NCBI RefSeq assembly: GCF_031846325.1
Contig: NZ_JAVRHZ010000005.1
Location: forward strand, 62,001 to 126,000
From: Patiriisocius_A hiemis
Lineage (GTDB): Bacteria; Bacteroidota; Bacteroidia; Flavobacteriales; Flavobacteriaceae
Length of the DNA: 64,000 bases
Direction: 5' to 3'
The notes beneath the pieces are model-generated. The model was not told the origin of the DNA. It saw only the letters and a list, made by a program, of their open reading frames with translations, and did no database searches. Below, in pieces: positions 22,807 to 30,174 of this stretch (position 1 is its first letter; the number at the start of each line of letters is the position of its first letter). A program made the position numbers and the translations under genes.

Positions 22807-22874
22807 AATTTTAGCACTTTCGGTTTTTGCCAAAGCTCAATTCCAACGCTAGAAAAACCAAAAGAGCTAAAATT
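22807..22874. repeat. Long inverted repeat ahead of the restriction-modification operon
   Basis: The arm AATTTTAGCACTTTCGG... at 22807-22828 and its near reverse complement at 22853-22874 differ at about two of 22 positions, with a 24-bp loop. It could form a strong hairpin just upstream of the promoter of the regulator gene. Confidence 0.6.
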
Positions 22875-22888
22875 TCCCAACGCTCGAA

Positions 22889-22919
22889 TTGAATATTCCA
22901 ATTAAAATATTTAGATTTG
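22889..22919 (+). promoter_or_regulatory. Promoter of the restriction-modification operon
   Basis: TAGATTTG (-7) at 22912-22919 with TTG at 22889-22891 as a weak -33, spacing 20 bp. Transcription would begin at about 22926, one base ahead of the first ATG at 22927, so the regulator mRNA may be leaderless. It shows that this cassette brings its own promoter. Confidence 0.6.
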
Positions 22920-22926
22920 TCAAAAA

Positions 22927-23259
22927 ATGACAAGTCTTATGAAAACCACATTTGGAGAATACATCCGACTTTTACGAAACGAAAACGAATTGACTTTAAC
23001 TCAACTTGCAGCTAAACTAAATTTAGACTCTGCAAATTTGAGTAAAATCGAAAATGGAAAGCGAGATTTTGACGAAAAACGCTTACCAAAACTTGCGAAA
23101 ATCTTCAAACTGAATCTTACAGAATTGCGGAATGAATATGTGACTGACCAAATTGGAAAGCATATTTACGAGACAAATTGCACAAAACAGCTTTTACAAG
23201 TTGCAGAGGAAAAAGCAGAATATCGCAGAACACTTAATAAATCACTTCAAACACAATAA
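22927..23259 (+). CDS. Cassette 9: XRE-type helix-turn-helix protein (probable restriction-modification controller)
   Basis: A 110-residue protein with one Cro/C1-type HTH (TLTQLAAKLNLDSANLSKIE) in the N-terminal 65 residues and a helical C-terminal tail (RNEYVTDQIGKHIYE). It lies 3 bp ahead of the methyltransferase gene. Small XRE proteins at this place are controller (C) proteins that time expression of methylase and nuclease. The start may be 22927 or the second ATG at 22939; the former would be leaderless. Confidence 0.8.
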   Translation: MTSLMKTTFGEYIRLLRNENELTLTQLAAKLNLDSANLSKIENGKRDFDEKRLPKLAKIFKLNLTELRNEYVTDQIGKHIYETNCTKQLLQVAEEKAEYRRTLNKSLQTQ

Positions 23260-23262
23260 AAT

Positions 23263-24312
23263 ATGAAAATAGTATCTTTCTTCGCAGGAGCTGGCGGACT
23301 TGATTTAGGCTTTCAGCAAGCTGGTTTTAATGTTATTTGGGCAAACGAATATGACAAAGAAATTTGGGAAACTTATGAGAAAAATCATCCAAACACGATA
23401 CTTGACAAAAGAAGTATTGTAAATATACCAGCTGATGAAGTTCCAGAATGCGATGGAATAATTGGAGGTCCTCCTTGCCAAAGTTGGAGTGAAGCTGGAG
23501 CAGCAAGAGGAATTAAAGATAAAAGAGGTCAATTATTTTATGACTTCATAAGAATATTAGAAGCTAAACAACCAAAATTCTTTTTAGCAGAAAATGTTAG
23601 TGGAATGTTGATTTCTAAACACACAGAAGCTTTAGAAGGAATTAAAGAACTTTTTAGAAATGCAGGAATAGGATATGAACTTTCTTTTCAAATGCTTAAC
23701 GCATCTGATTATAATGTTCCCCAAGACCGAAAAAGAGTTTTTTTTATCGGAATTAGAAAAGACTTGAATTTTAAATATCAATTCCCAACTGAAACTTTCC
23801 CAAAAATACCGCTTGAAGATGTTATATCTGATTTACAAGAAGGTGTTTTACCAGCTTTAGAATACAACAATACCAATGGAGATAATTGTGCAGTTCCAAA
23901 TCACGAATATATGATTGGAAGTTTTTCAACAATCTTTATGTCAAGAAATAGAGTAAGAAGTTGGGATGAGCAATCTTATACAATTCAAGCAGGTGGAAGA
24001 CACGCACCTATTCATCCACAAGCCCCAAAAATGAAGTTTATAGAAAAGAATAAAAGAATTTTTGTTCCAGGAAAAGAACATTTATACAGAAGATTAAGTG
24101 TAAGAGAATGTGCAAGAATTCAGACTTTTCCGAACGACTTTATTTTCCATTATAAAAAAGTTGCAGCAGGTTACAAAATGATTGGAAATGCTGTCCCTGT
24201 CAATTTAGCAAAGTTTTTAGCAAATAGCATTATGGAACAAATTAAAGCTAACGATAAAACGAATAAAGCAGTCAAAAAGACTCAAAAACTAAAAGAAGCA
24301 ATTGCAGTATGA
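23263..24312 (+). CDS. Cassette 9: DNA (cytosine-5) methyltransferase
   Basis: A 349-residue C5-cytosine methylase with motifs in canonical order: I FFAGAGGLDLGF (6-17), IV GPPCQSW with catalytic Cys72, VI AENVSGM (109-115), VIII QDRKRVFFIG, IX RLSVRECARIQTFP and X GYKMIGNAVPVNLA. The target-recognition region lies between motifs VIII and IX (~175-270). It overlaps the nuclease gene by 4 bp. If the partner is NgoPII-like the recognition site would be GGCC; this is inferred from family only. Confidence 0.92.
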   Translation: MKIVSFFAGAGGLDLGFQQAGFNVIWANEYDKEIWETYEKNHPNTILDKRSIVNIPADEVPECDGIIGGPPCQSWSEAGAARGIKDKRGQLFYDFIRILEAKQPKFFLAENVSGMLISKHTEALEGIKELFRNAGIGYELSFQMLNASDYNVPQDRKRVFFIGIRKDLNFKYQFPTETFPKIPLEDVISDLQEGVLPALEYNNTNGDNCAVPNHEYMIGSFSTIFMSRNRVRSWDEQSYTIQAGGRHAPIHPQAPKMKFIEKNKRIFVPGKEHLYRRLSVRECARIQTFPNDFIFHYKKVAAGYKMIGNAVPVNLAKFLANSIMEQIKANDKTNKAVKKTQKLKEAIAV

Positions 24313-25151
24313 CAAATATTTTAGAAGCGATTTACAATATTGTTAATCATAAAAATTTTGCTATCCGCGAATTTTATTCAGGTAGAAATAGAGCGAATAG
24401 TATGGGAGAAGCTCTTGAAAACTATATTAAAGATGCTTTTGCTGACACATTTGATTCTGATGACGAGCAAAGTCGATTAAAAACTTATAATCAAGAGTTT
24501 TCTTGGTTGGGTTCTCAAAACAATCCGCCAGATATTATGATAAAAGGTGGAGATGCAATTGAGGTTAAGAAAACTCAAAGTGCAAACAGTAGTTTGGCTT
24601 TAAACAGTAGTTATCCTAAAACTGATTTAAGGCATACAAGTCCGATGATAACAAGTGAATGTAGAGATTGTGAAAAATGGACAGTAAAAGATTTAATTTA
24701 TTGCGTTGGACACACATCTGACACAAACATTAAGTCTTTATGGATGGTTTATGGAAGTTCTTATGCAGCAAAACACGAAACTTATCAAAGAATAAAAACA
24801 ACCATTTCAGATGGAATAAAAACTATTCCTGACGTTGTTTTTGCTGATACAAAAGAATTAGGCAGAGTTAATCAAGTTGACCCATTAGGAATAACCAACT
24901 TGAGAATTAGAGGAATGTGGCAAATTGAAAACCCAAGAAAAGTGTTCAATTATTTACACGAACCAACAGACAAAGACTTTGAATTAGTTTGCATAATTCC
25001 ATTAGAGAAATATAATAACTTTCCGAATGAAAGTAAAAGTAAACTTGAAGGAATAACTGAAAAAGGATTTAGTATTGAGGATAAGCAAATAAAAAATCCA
25101 AATAATCCTGCAAAATTAATGGACTGTAAACTGATAAAATTATGTGTGTAA
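24309..25151 (+). CDS. Cassette 9: NgoPII-like type II restriction endonuclease
   Basis: A 280-residue nuclease. A PD-(D/E)XK core is visible: PPD (D75), then E85-V-K87 in GGDAIEVKKTQ. The downstream conserved blocks NSSYPKTDLRHTSPMI, LWMVYGSSYAAKHE and VDPLGITNLRIRGMWQI match what I know of the NgoPII restriction endonuclease family (GGCC). It is translationally coupled to the methylase (ATGA overlap at 24309-24312). Complete R-M operons are found in integron cassettes elsewhere; here regulator, methylase and nuclease travel in one 2.6-kb cassette. Confidence 0.82.
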   Translation: MTNILEAIYNIVNHKNFAIREFYSGRNRANSMGEALENYIKDAFADTFDSDDEQSRLKTYNQEFSWLGSQNNPPDIMIKGGDAIEVKKTQSANSSLALNSSYPKTDLRHTSPMITSECRDCEKWTVKDLIYCVGHTSDTNIKSLWMVYGSSYAAKHETYQRIKTTISDGIKTIPDVVFADTKELGRVNQVDPLGITNLRIRGMWQIENPRKVFNYLHEPTDKDFELVCIIPLEKYNNFPNESKSKLEGITEKGFSIEDKQIKNPNNPAKLMDCKLIKLCV

Positions 25152-25265
25152 GCCAACGCTAAAAGCCATACACATTTGCAATTCGCTTCAGCCAACACAC
25201 AAGCCAAAAATTGCAAAAGAGTATGTCTTTGCCAACGCTACAAACTGAACGAAAAAAGTACGAAA

Positions 25266-25398
25266 ACACAACAACGTGTATAATTAATTGCTTATTTATT
25301 AACTATTTACGAAAGTTTTCGCAGACTTCAAATATAGTTTTTATTTACTAAATTCCGTGCTTAAAACACGCAACTAATCATACACAAAACCGTTAGGC
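25266..25398 (+). repeat. attC site 9 (diverged type A)
   Basis: R'' ACACAAC to R' GTTAGGC. L arms GTGTAT and ATACAC. The interior is recognisably type A (TTACGAAAGTTTTCGCAGACTT) but has about 25% substitutions. Confidence 0.82.
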
Positions 25399-25421
25399 AA
25401 CATTTAAAACCAAAACCGAAA

Positions 25422-26306
25422 ATGCACGCTATTGACCAACTAAAAGAACTTGATTTAAGTGAATATCCAATTGCGGAATTAGACAAATTGCTGACAAGTT
25501 TAGGTCCTTTAGGAATTATGCTTACCGATTATCACAAAACACCAGAAGGTCAATACTCAAAGGAAATAGAGCGAGCAGTAAACAATACAAAAGAAGAACC
25601 TGAATTTAATAAGGTTTCACGCATTTCATTTAAACCTGCAGAATTTAATTCGAACTATTTGAGAGCGAGTACACCAAAAAATACTATGTTTTATGGTGCT
25701 GTAATTTCAGAAAAAGATTTTGACAAGGAAGAAATGAAGTATCCTAGAATTGTTGGCACTTCAGAGATTTCTAGTTTAATGAGAAACTCTGATGTAATCG
25801 AAGGTTGGAGCCGTTTGACGTATGGAAATTGGGAAGTTATTGAAGGTATCTCGTTGGCAACGATTATTGACCCAACGATTGAGTATGAACATCCTTATTT
25901 GAATAGTTTGAGAAATCAATATGTGGAATTTTTGAAAGAAATACCAAAAGATGTTAGGGAGAACACAATTAAATGTCTTAAGTTTTTATCAGCGGAATTT
26001 TCCAAATATGTTTCAGGTGGTAATAATCACGAATATTTAATTTCATCAAAATTCACGGAGATTTTCACAAAAACCTCTAATTATGACGGAGTTGTTTATC
26101 CAAGTGTCCAATCAAAAGGTTATGGATTATGTGTTGCGATTCACCCAAGAGCAATGAGCAAATTAAAACTAACTAAAGTTTTACAATGTAAACTGACCAA
26201 AAAAGTCGGAGAAGACGGAGAAAACAATTTTCAACTTTTGAATGAAAAACATTGTCTAGTTGAGGATGGTGCTGAAACATTTGAATTAAAAGAAATAGAT
26301 AAATAA
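25422..26306 (+). CDS. Cassette 10: RES-domain-like protein
   Basis: A 294-residue protein. The middle and C-terminal parts resemble the RES domain, an ADP-ribosyltransferase-like fold named after conserved Arg, Glu and Ser: NYLRAS, then FYGAVISEKD, TSEISSL, and SSKFTEIF...YDGVVYPSVQSKG...HPRAMSKL. RES toxins degrade NAD+. Here about 60 residues precede the domain and no antitoxin gene is present, so it is not a usual RES-Xre pair. Orphan RES proteins also occur in defence loci. The assignment is by motif order and needs a profile search. Confidence 0.6.
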   Translation: MHAIDQLKELDLSEYPIAELDKLLTSLGPLGIMLTDYHKTPEGQYSKEIERAVNNTKEEPEFNKVSRISFKPAEFNSNYLRASTPKNTMFYGAVISEKDFDKEEMKYPRIVGTSEISSLMRNSDVIEGWSRLTYGNWEVIEGISLATIIDPTIEYEHPYLNSLRNQYVEFLKEIPKDVRENTIKCLKFLSAEFSKYVSGGNNHEYLISSKFTEIFTKTSNYDGVVYPSVQSKGYGLCVAIHPRAMSKLKLTKVLQCKLTKKVGEDGENNFQLLNEKHCLVEDGAETFELKEIDK

Positions 26307-26313
26307 AAACGTT

Positions 26314-26510
26314 GCCTAACACCGTATATAGCTCATAGCTAATTAGTTGCTTAAACGAAGTTAAGGCATATTTGGAAAGTCGTCAAATTTTTAAATTTGA
26401 CGATTTCCAATAAAAAAGATAAATAGTAAAATTTAAAAATCTGGCTTGTGTTTAATCCGAAAATAATTTTCTAATTTGCACGCTACGAGCCATATACAAA
26501 ACCGTTGTGC
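26314..26510 (+). repeat. attC site 10 (type B)
   Basis: R'' GCCTAAC to R' GTTGTGC, 197 bp. Both cores fit the classical RYYYAAC/GTTRRRY consensus best here. The interior parallels attC 5, with central stem CGTCAAATTT/AAATTTGACG. Confidence 0.85.
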
Positions 26511-26516
26511 ATAATT

Positions 26517-27020
26517 ATGAAAAAAACGATATTAATAATATTTGTCTTACTGATTTCTATTAAATCTTTCGCTTGTAGTTGCGAATGTACAGGCGATTGC
26601 TCGTTTAGTGCGATATCGGATAATCAAAACTTTGTTGCTTTGATTAAGGTAATCGAATACACCGACTTTTTAGAAGATGAGATTTACGGTTACGATGGTA
26701 AAATGCCATATTCAATGACAGTAGAAATTGTGAAAAAATATAAAGGATCGGAATCAAAAAAACGAATAAAAATTTGGGGCGATAACGGAATTCTATGCCG
26801 ACCATACATCTCGAATTTCGAAGTTGGAAAATATTATCTGATTGCACCGAGCATCATTGAGAATGACTCTCAAACTGGAAAAGCAAATGATTACGATTTT
26901 TTTGCGTGTTGGACGGATTATCTCGAAGTCGATTACGAAAAGCAAATCGCGTACGGAAAATACTCGTGGTGGCGAAAAGAAATTAGCCTTGAAAAGTTCG
27001 AAAGAAAACTGGAAAAATAA
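26517..27020 (+). CDS. Cassette 11: cysteine-rich secreted protein of unknown function
   Basis: A 167-residue protein with a signal peptide (KKTILIIFVLLISIKSFA) followed at once by CSCECTGDCSF. This N-terminal Cys-rich segment followed by a beta-rich body (ALIKVIEYTDF, EIVKKYKGSE, KIWGDNGILCRPY) resembles small secreted tissue-inhibitor-like (OB-fold) proteins of Bacteroidota. I rate that resemblance as weak. The ATG at 26517 is preferred to the TTG within the core site. Last gene of the array. Confidence 0.6.
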   Translation: MKKTILIIFVLLISIKSFACSCECTGDCSFSAISDNQNFVALIKVIEYTDFLEDEIYGYDGKMPYSMTVEIVKKYKGSESKKRIKIWGDNGILCRPYISNFEVGKYYLIAPSIIENDSQTGKANDYDFFACWTDYLEVDYEKQIAYGKYSWWRKEISLEKFERKLEK

Positions 27021-27024
27021 CTAT

Positions 27025-27110
27025 GCACAACAACGTATAAAAAACATAAGCCTGTATAGTATAAATATTTTTCCTTCTAGACAGTTGCAACTGCAAAATT
27101 ATTAATTATC
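27025..27110 (+). repeat. attC site 11, 3' end of the array, incomplete
   Basis: R'' GCACAAC at 27025-27031 followed by an L''-like ACGTATA, but no matching L' or GTTnnnn R' core can be found downstream before the GTTGCAAC repeats begin at 27084. The array therefore ends in a truncated or decayed site. Confidence 0.55.
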
Positions 27111-29407
27111 ACTCCTTTTTTAGTTTTCGTTTTGTCCGTTGCAACCGTACCGTTGCAACGGTTACACTTTCTTACTGTTTAATTAACTTCTGTAGTACGT
27201 CTTTCTATTGCTATTATTGACTTCACACCTATCTATTGTACCATTGCAATGCGGTTGCAACCGTACGGTTGCGGAATTGGTAAACTTAATTACTGTTTTA
27301 TATGGAATACTGTTTTTAATAGGAAACGCTCTGCTTCTTTATCTGTAATTAATTGCTCTTTTTCTGTATTAGTATTACCCGTTGCAACGGCTGGTTGAGT
27401 TTCGGTTGCAACCAAAGGTTTATTTTCTGCAATTGCTTCTAAAAAAGAATAGCCTTCTGAAAAGCTAGGTACATCAAAAACATCAAATGGTTTTAATTCT
27501 TGATATTTAAATATATCTTTAATTGTTGTTGAATACTTAACAAAAGCATTTCGTTGTATCTCAAACATTCTTACTAAAAGCTCTACGTTTTCTGTCATCA
27601 ACTTATCCACATTATCTAAGAGCAAATTGGAATAAAAGCAGGACATATTTGCCCATTGCATGTGTCTATCTAATACTATTTTAAAGTTCTCTTCTTTTAA
27701 TTCATCTCTAATTGAAGTTAACTTCAAAAGGTTACTTTCTAAATGATTCTTTTTGTTAATCACCTTTTGAAATGTTTCTTTTTCATCTACTATAGCTATT
27801 TCTAGACCTTCTTTAAAGTAAATAACCTTGTTTAGGTAAGATTCCATAGGAATATCAAACAAATAGCTTACAACCTCTGTATTGTCGGCTATAATATAAA
27901 AGAACATATCGGTTGCAACGGCATGTACTAATTCCCAATGTATGGTTTCTAAATCTTTCATAACATATCTGAATAATCTTCTGGTAGTTCGGCGTCTATC
28001 TGTCTGAGGTATTTCTCTAAAGCGGTCATAGTGGTATGTCCTGTAATTAGCATGAGTTTACTCTTTGCAGCATAGGGAGCGTGTTCTTTTATGAGTTGTC
28101 TATACAACTTGGTGACATAGGTATGTCTAAAACTATAGAGTCCATAGTTCTCATCAAAGTCAAAGGTGTCTTTTACTACTTTCTTAAAGCGTTTTGAGAA
28201 ATAGTCTCTTCTGCTTTCTACCGTTGCAACCCACTCTTTTCCTAGTCCTTCAGGGGTAAATAGTACGTTTTCTTTTTTTAGGTGGCTTATATCTCCTAAA
28301 TCGTCCAACAGGAGTTGTGGTATCATTTTAATTTTATGTGCTTTGTTCTTGGCTTGGAAGTGTAGTGTTTTATTGTTTAGGTCTATATCTTTTACTTTCA
28401 GCCTACAAACTTCAATAGGACGTAAAAAGGCATAGGAAATACATTTTATGTATAGTAGAAGTACAGGGTCTTTTGTTTCTAGATACTTAAATATGCGTTC
28501 TTGTTCTTCTAGGGTATATCTTCTATTGCGTTTGGGTATTGATTTTAGTTTGGATATTTTCTTAAAGTAGTTTTCTGTGACTACTTCATTTTCTTTTAGT
28601 ACTTCAAAAAGGCTACTTAGGTTTACTTTGTGGTTGTTTCTGTTTCTTGCACTACTTCTGCTTGCTATACTATTAAGATAAGCAATGCAGGTCATTCTAT
28701 TAATATCTGAAGCCTGTTGCAACTCGCTCTTATGTATTTTAAGCCATTCAATAAAAGTATTTGCGCTAGAGGTATAGTCTCTTAGTGTTCTAGGGCTTAT
28801 CACTTGCTTTTTAAGTGATAGTGCAAATGCCATTTCTTCTTTAAGTTTAGGTGTAGTATTCCCCGTTGCAACGGAAGTTGGTTGAGCCGTTGCAATCGGG
28901 GGTGTTTTTTTAGGTGTATTTATTTGTGATTTATCTTCACCTCCTACTATTTCTGGGTTTTCAGAGGTTGCACTAGTTGCTTTTACCGTTGCAACGGTAC
29001 TTGATATATCCGTTGCAACGACTGTTGAATTTTTGATTGAAGTAGGTATTTCTTCTATTGAGGATTCATCATCTACATTAGATTCTGGTTGCAACCTATC
29101 GGGTTGCTCGTTGCAACTGGCTAGATTGGTGTCTAGTCCTGCATGGTCTTTGGGTGTTTCAGTTCCGTCAAAGTAGGAACTATAGGGTATTTCTTCTTCA
29201 TTTCCTTTTTGGATGGATTGCAACCTACGACGTTGCTCGTTGCAACTGGATAGGTTGGTGTGTAATTCACTATTATCTTCAAAAGGGCTATAGCCTTTTT
29301 TAAGTAATCGTATTAAGTTTATACGATAGCACGTTAAAACAGTCATTCTATCTTCTCTAGTATCAAACTTATTGGCAATACCGTATATATTTTTCATTCG
29401 TTGCAAC
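27084..29407. repeat. Cluster of sixteen GTTGCAAC palindromes in the element's right arm
   Basis: Exact GTTGCAAC at 27084, 27138, 27152, 27254, 27381, 27405, 27913, 28223, 28716, 28865, 28988, 29012, 29088, 29110, 29239 and 29400. Many are extended to CCGTTGCAACGG. One-base variants occur at 27243, 28889 and 29217. They fall both in noncoding DNA and inside two genes, where many are read in one frame as Val-Ala-Thr. I saw no comparable cluster elsewhere in the window. Confidence 0.85.
27290..27961 (-). CDS. Unknown protein co-transcribed with the element integrase
   Basis: A 223-residue helical protein with no signal peptide and no family I recognise. Residues ~55-105 look coiled-coil-like (EKETFQKVINKKNHLE, LTSIRDELKEENFK). 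The region ~180-200 is low-complexity and encoded by GTTGCAAC repeats (LVATETQPAVATGN). Its ATG overlaps the integrase stop (ATGA), so it is translationally coupled and may help in integration or excision, for example as a directionality factor; this is inference. Confidence 0.65.
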   Translation of the reverse strand: MKDLETIHWELVHAVATDMFFYIIADNTEVVSYLFDIPMESYLNKVIYFKEGLEIAIVDEKETFQKVINKKNHLESNLLKLTSIRDELKEENFKIVLDRHMQWANMSCFYSNLLLDNVDKLMTENVELLVRMFEIQRNAFVKYSTTIKDIFKYQELKPFDVFDVPSFSEGYSFLEAIAENKPLVATETQPAVATGNTNTEKEQLITDKEAERFLLKTVFHIKQ

Positions 29408-29577
29408 TTACCCGTTGCAGGGTTGCGAAAAGAAAAATAAACATACCAGCGTTTTGATAAATCGCCTTTTGCAGAATAGATTTTAGGAGTGGAAAATTGC
29501 TTTTTGTGTTCCAAAGTGTGTTCTAAATCGTGTTCAATTTGATTCTCTAAGGTAACAAAATCATAAATAATAGACAT
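27958..29577 (-). CDS. Tyrosine integrase of the tRNA-targeted element
   Basis: A 539-residue site-specific recombinase. N-terminal arm-binding-like domain (~1-100, KRWYVYFSFRNPATGK), a long variable linker (~110-240) rich in Val-Ala-Thr encoded by GTTGCAAC repeats, a SAM-like core-binding domain (~245-340) and a catalytic domain. Catalytic motifs: LRPIEVCRL (Arg I), YSFRHTYVTKL, MLITGHTTM and EKYL (Tyr). The HxxR histidine is replaced by Tyr, as in several Bacteroidota integrases. It starts 53 bp from the tRNA-fMet 3' end, directly behind a terminator, as expected of the integrase that uses this attachment site. Confidence 0.87.
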   Translation of the reverse strand: MSIIYDFVTLENQIEHDLEHTLEHKKQFSTPKIYSAKGDLSKRWYVYFSFRNPATGKLQRMKNIYGIANKFDTREDRMTVLTCYRINLIRLLKKGYSPFEDNSELHTNLSSCNEQRRRLQSIQKGNEEEIPYSSYFDGTETPKDHAGLDTNLASCNEQPDRLQPESNVDDESSIEEIPTSIKNSTVVATDISSTVATVKATSATSENPEIVGGEDKSQINTPKKTPPIATAQPTSVATGNTTPKLKEEMAFALSLKKQVISPRTLRDYTSSANTFIEWLKIHKSELQQASDINRMTCIAYLNSIASRSSARNRNNHKVNLSSLFEVLKENEVVTENYFKKISKLKSIPKRNRRYTLEEQERIFKYLETKDPVLLLYIKCISYAFLRPIEVCRLKVKDIDLNNKTLHFQAKNKAHKIKMIPQLLLDDLGDISHLKKENVLFTPEGLGKEWVATVESRRDYFSKRFKKVVKDTFDFDENYGLYSFRHTYVTKLYRQLIKEHAPYAAKSKLMLITGHTTMTALEKYLRQIDAELPEDYSDML

Positions 29578-29610
29578 AAAAAAAACGGTTTAGTCGAAAC
29601 CAAACCGTTT
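29576..29610 (-). terminator. Terminator supplied by the element behind the initiator tRNA
   Basis: On the minus strand, perfect stem AAACGGTTT/AAACCGTTT with a 10-nt loop, followed by a run of eight T that reaches the integrase start codon. It takes over from the original tRNA terminator now stranded at 11979-12010. Confidence 0.7.
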
Positions 29611-29629
29611 ATTTTAAAGCATTTAAGCG

Positions 29630-29705
<76 letters not shown>

Positions 29706-29763
29706 ATATAGACCGCAAAGATACGAACCTTTTTAGAGTTTACAATAGTAAAGTTTAAGAAAT

Positions 29764-30129
29764 TTATTTAGAATCTGTTTCAGCAATCCAAGAAATTGCT
29801 TGTAATCTATCTTTTATTTTAAAACTTCTTACAGAAGTGCTTAAAAATAAATTATCTAGAAAACAACAAAGGTGAATCCAGTTTTTATCACTCACAATTG
29901 CAATCTTATTAATTTTTTTTGAATTTCTAATTTTGAAAGCGCAATTTGATATCACAGAACGTATTCTATAGTCAACAATAGAAGCATCTTCCATGTAAAG
30001 ATTTACTTTATTATGTCCTTTAAACCTCTCAAAGACTTGCTTTTTAAGATTTCGATTGGTTTTTTCATCCAAAACGCCATCAATTAAAAAGCCTATTGTA
30101 TTATCCGAAAAACTAAAAGAGGCTAACAT
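29764..30129 (-). CDS. SpoIIAA/STAS-like protein
   Basis: A 121-residue protein whose layout resembles SpoIIAA-like (STAS-fold) proteins: alternating strands and helices with GFLIDGVLDEKTNRNL at the start and IAIVSDKNWIH in the middle. The usual phosphorylatable Ser region is not clear. It stands alone between the tRNA and the efflux operon. Confidence in the gene is good, in the family moderate. Confidence 0.55.
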   Translation of the reverse strand: MLASFSFSDNTIGFLIDGVLDEKTNRNLKKQVFERFKGHNKVNLYMEDASIVDYRIRSVISNCAFKIRNSKKINKIAIVSDKNWIHLCCFLDNLFLSTSVRSFKIKDRLQAISWIAETDSK

Positions 30130-30174
30130 ATTATTATTATTTTAACACAAAAATTACAATAAAGATACTTATTA

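Larger units (their letters stand above)
13437..27031 (+). mobile_element. Integron-like array of eleven gene cassettes
   Basis: Junction cores (G|TTnnnn) at 13436, 14125, 15296, 16295, 17014, 19657, 20336, 21420, 22782, 25392 and 26504 start cassettes 1-11. In every cassette the 7 bases at the start are the exact reverse complement of 7 bases after its last gene. The pairs are GTTGCCA/TGGCAAC, GTTAGCA/TGCTAAC, GTTAGCC/GGCTAAC, GTTGTAC/GTACAAC, GTTGTAG/CTACAAC, GTTGTGC/GCACAAC, GTTGGCA/TGCCAAC, GTTACCT/AGGTAAC, GTTGTGT/ACACAAC, GTTAGGC/GCCTAAC and GTTGTGC/GCACAAC. That is precisely the R'/R'' rule of circularised integron cassettes. Cassette sizes range from 0.68 to 2.64 kb. Confidence 0.9.

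Noticed and set aside
22698..22901. Short frames inside attC sites (also 16836-17024 and 11996-12181)
   Set aside because: They are translations of recombination or tRNA-repeat sequence and have no independent support.
14001..26510. CRISPR array as explanation of the repeated ~130-bp sequences
   Set aside because: Units are separated by whole genes, the repeats are palindromic with variable ends, and no cas genes are present; attC sites explain them fully.
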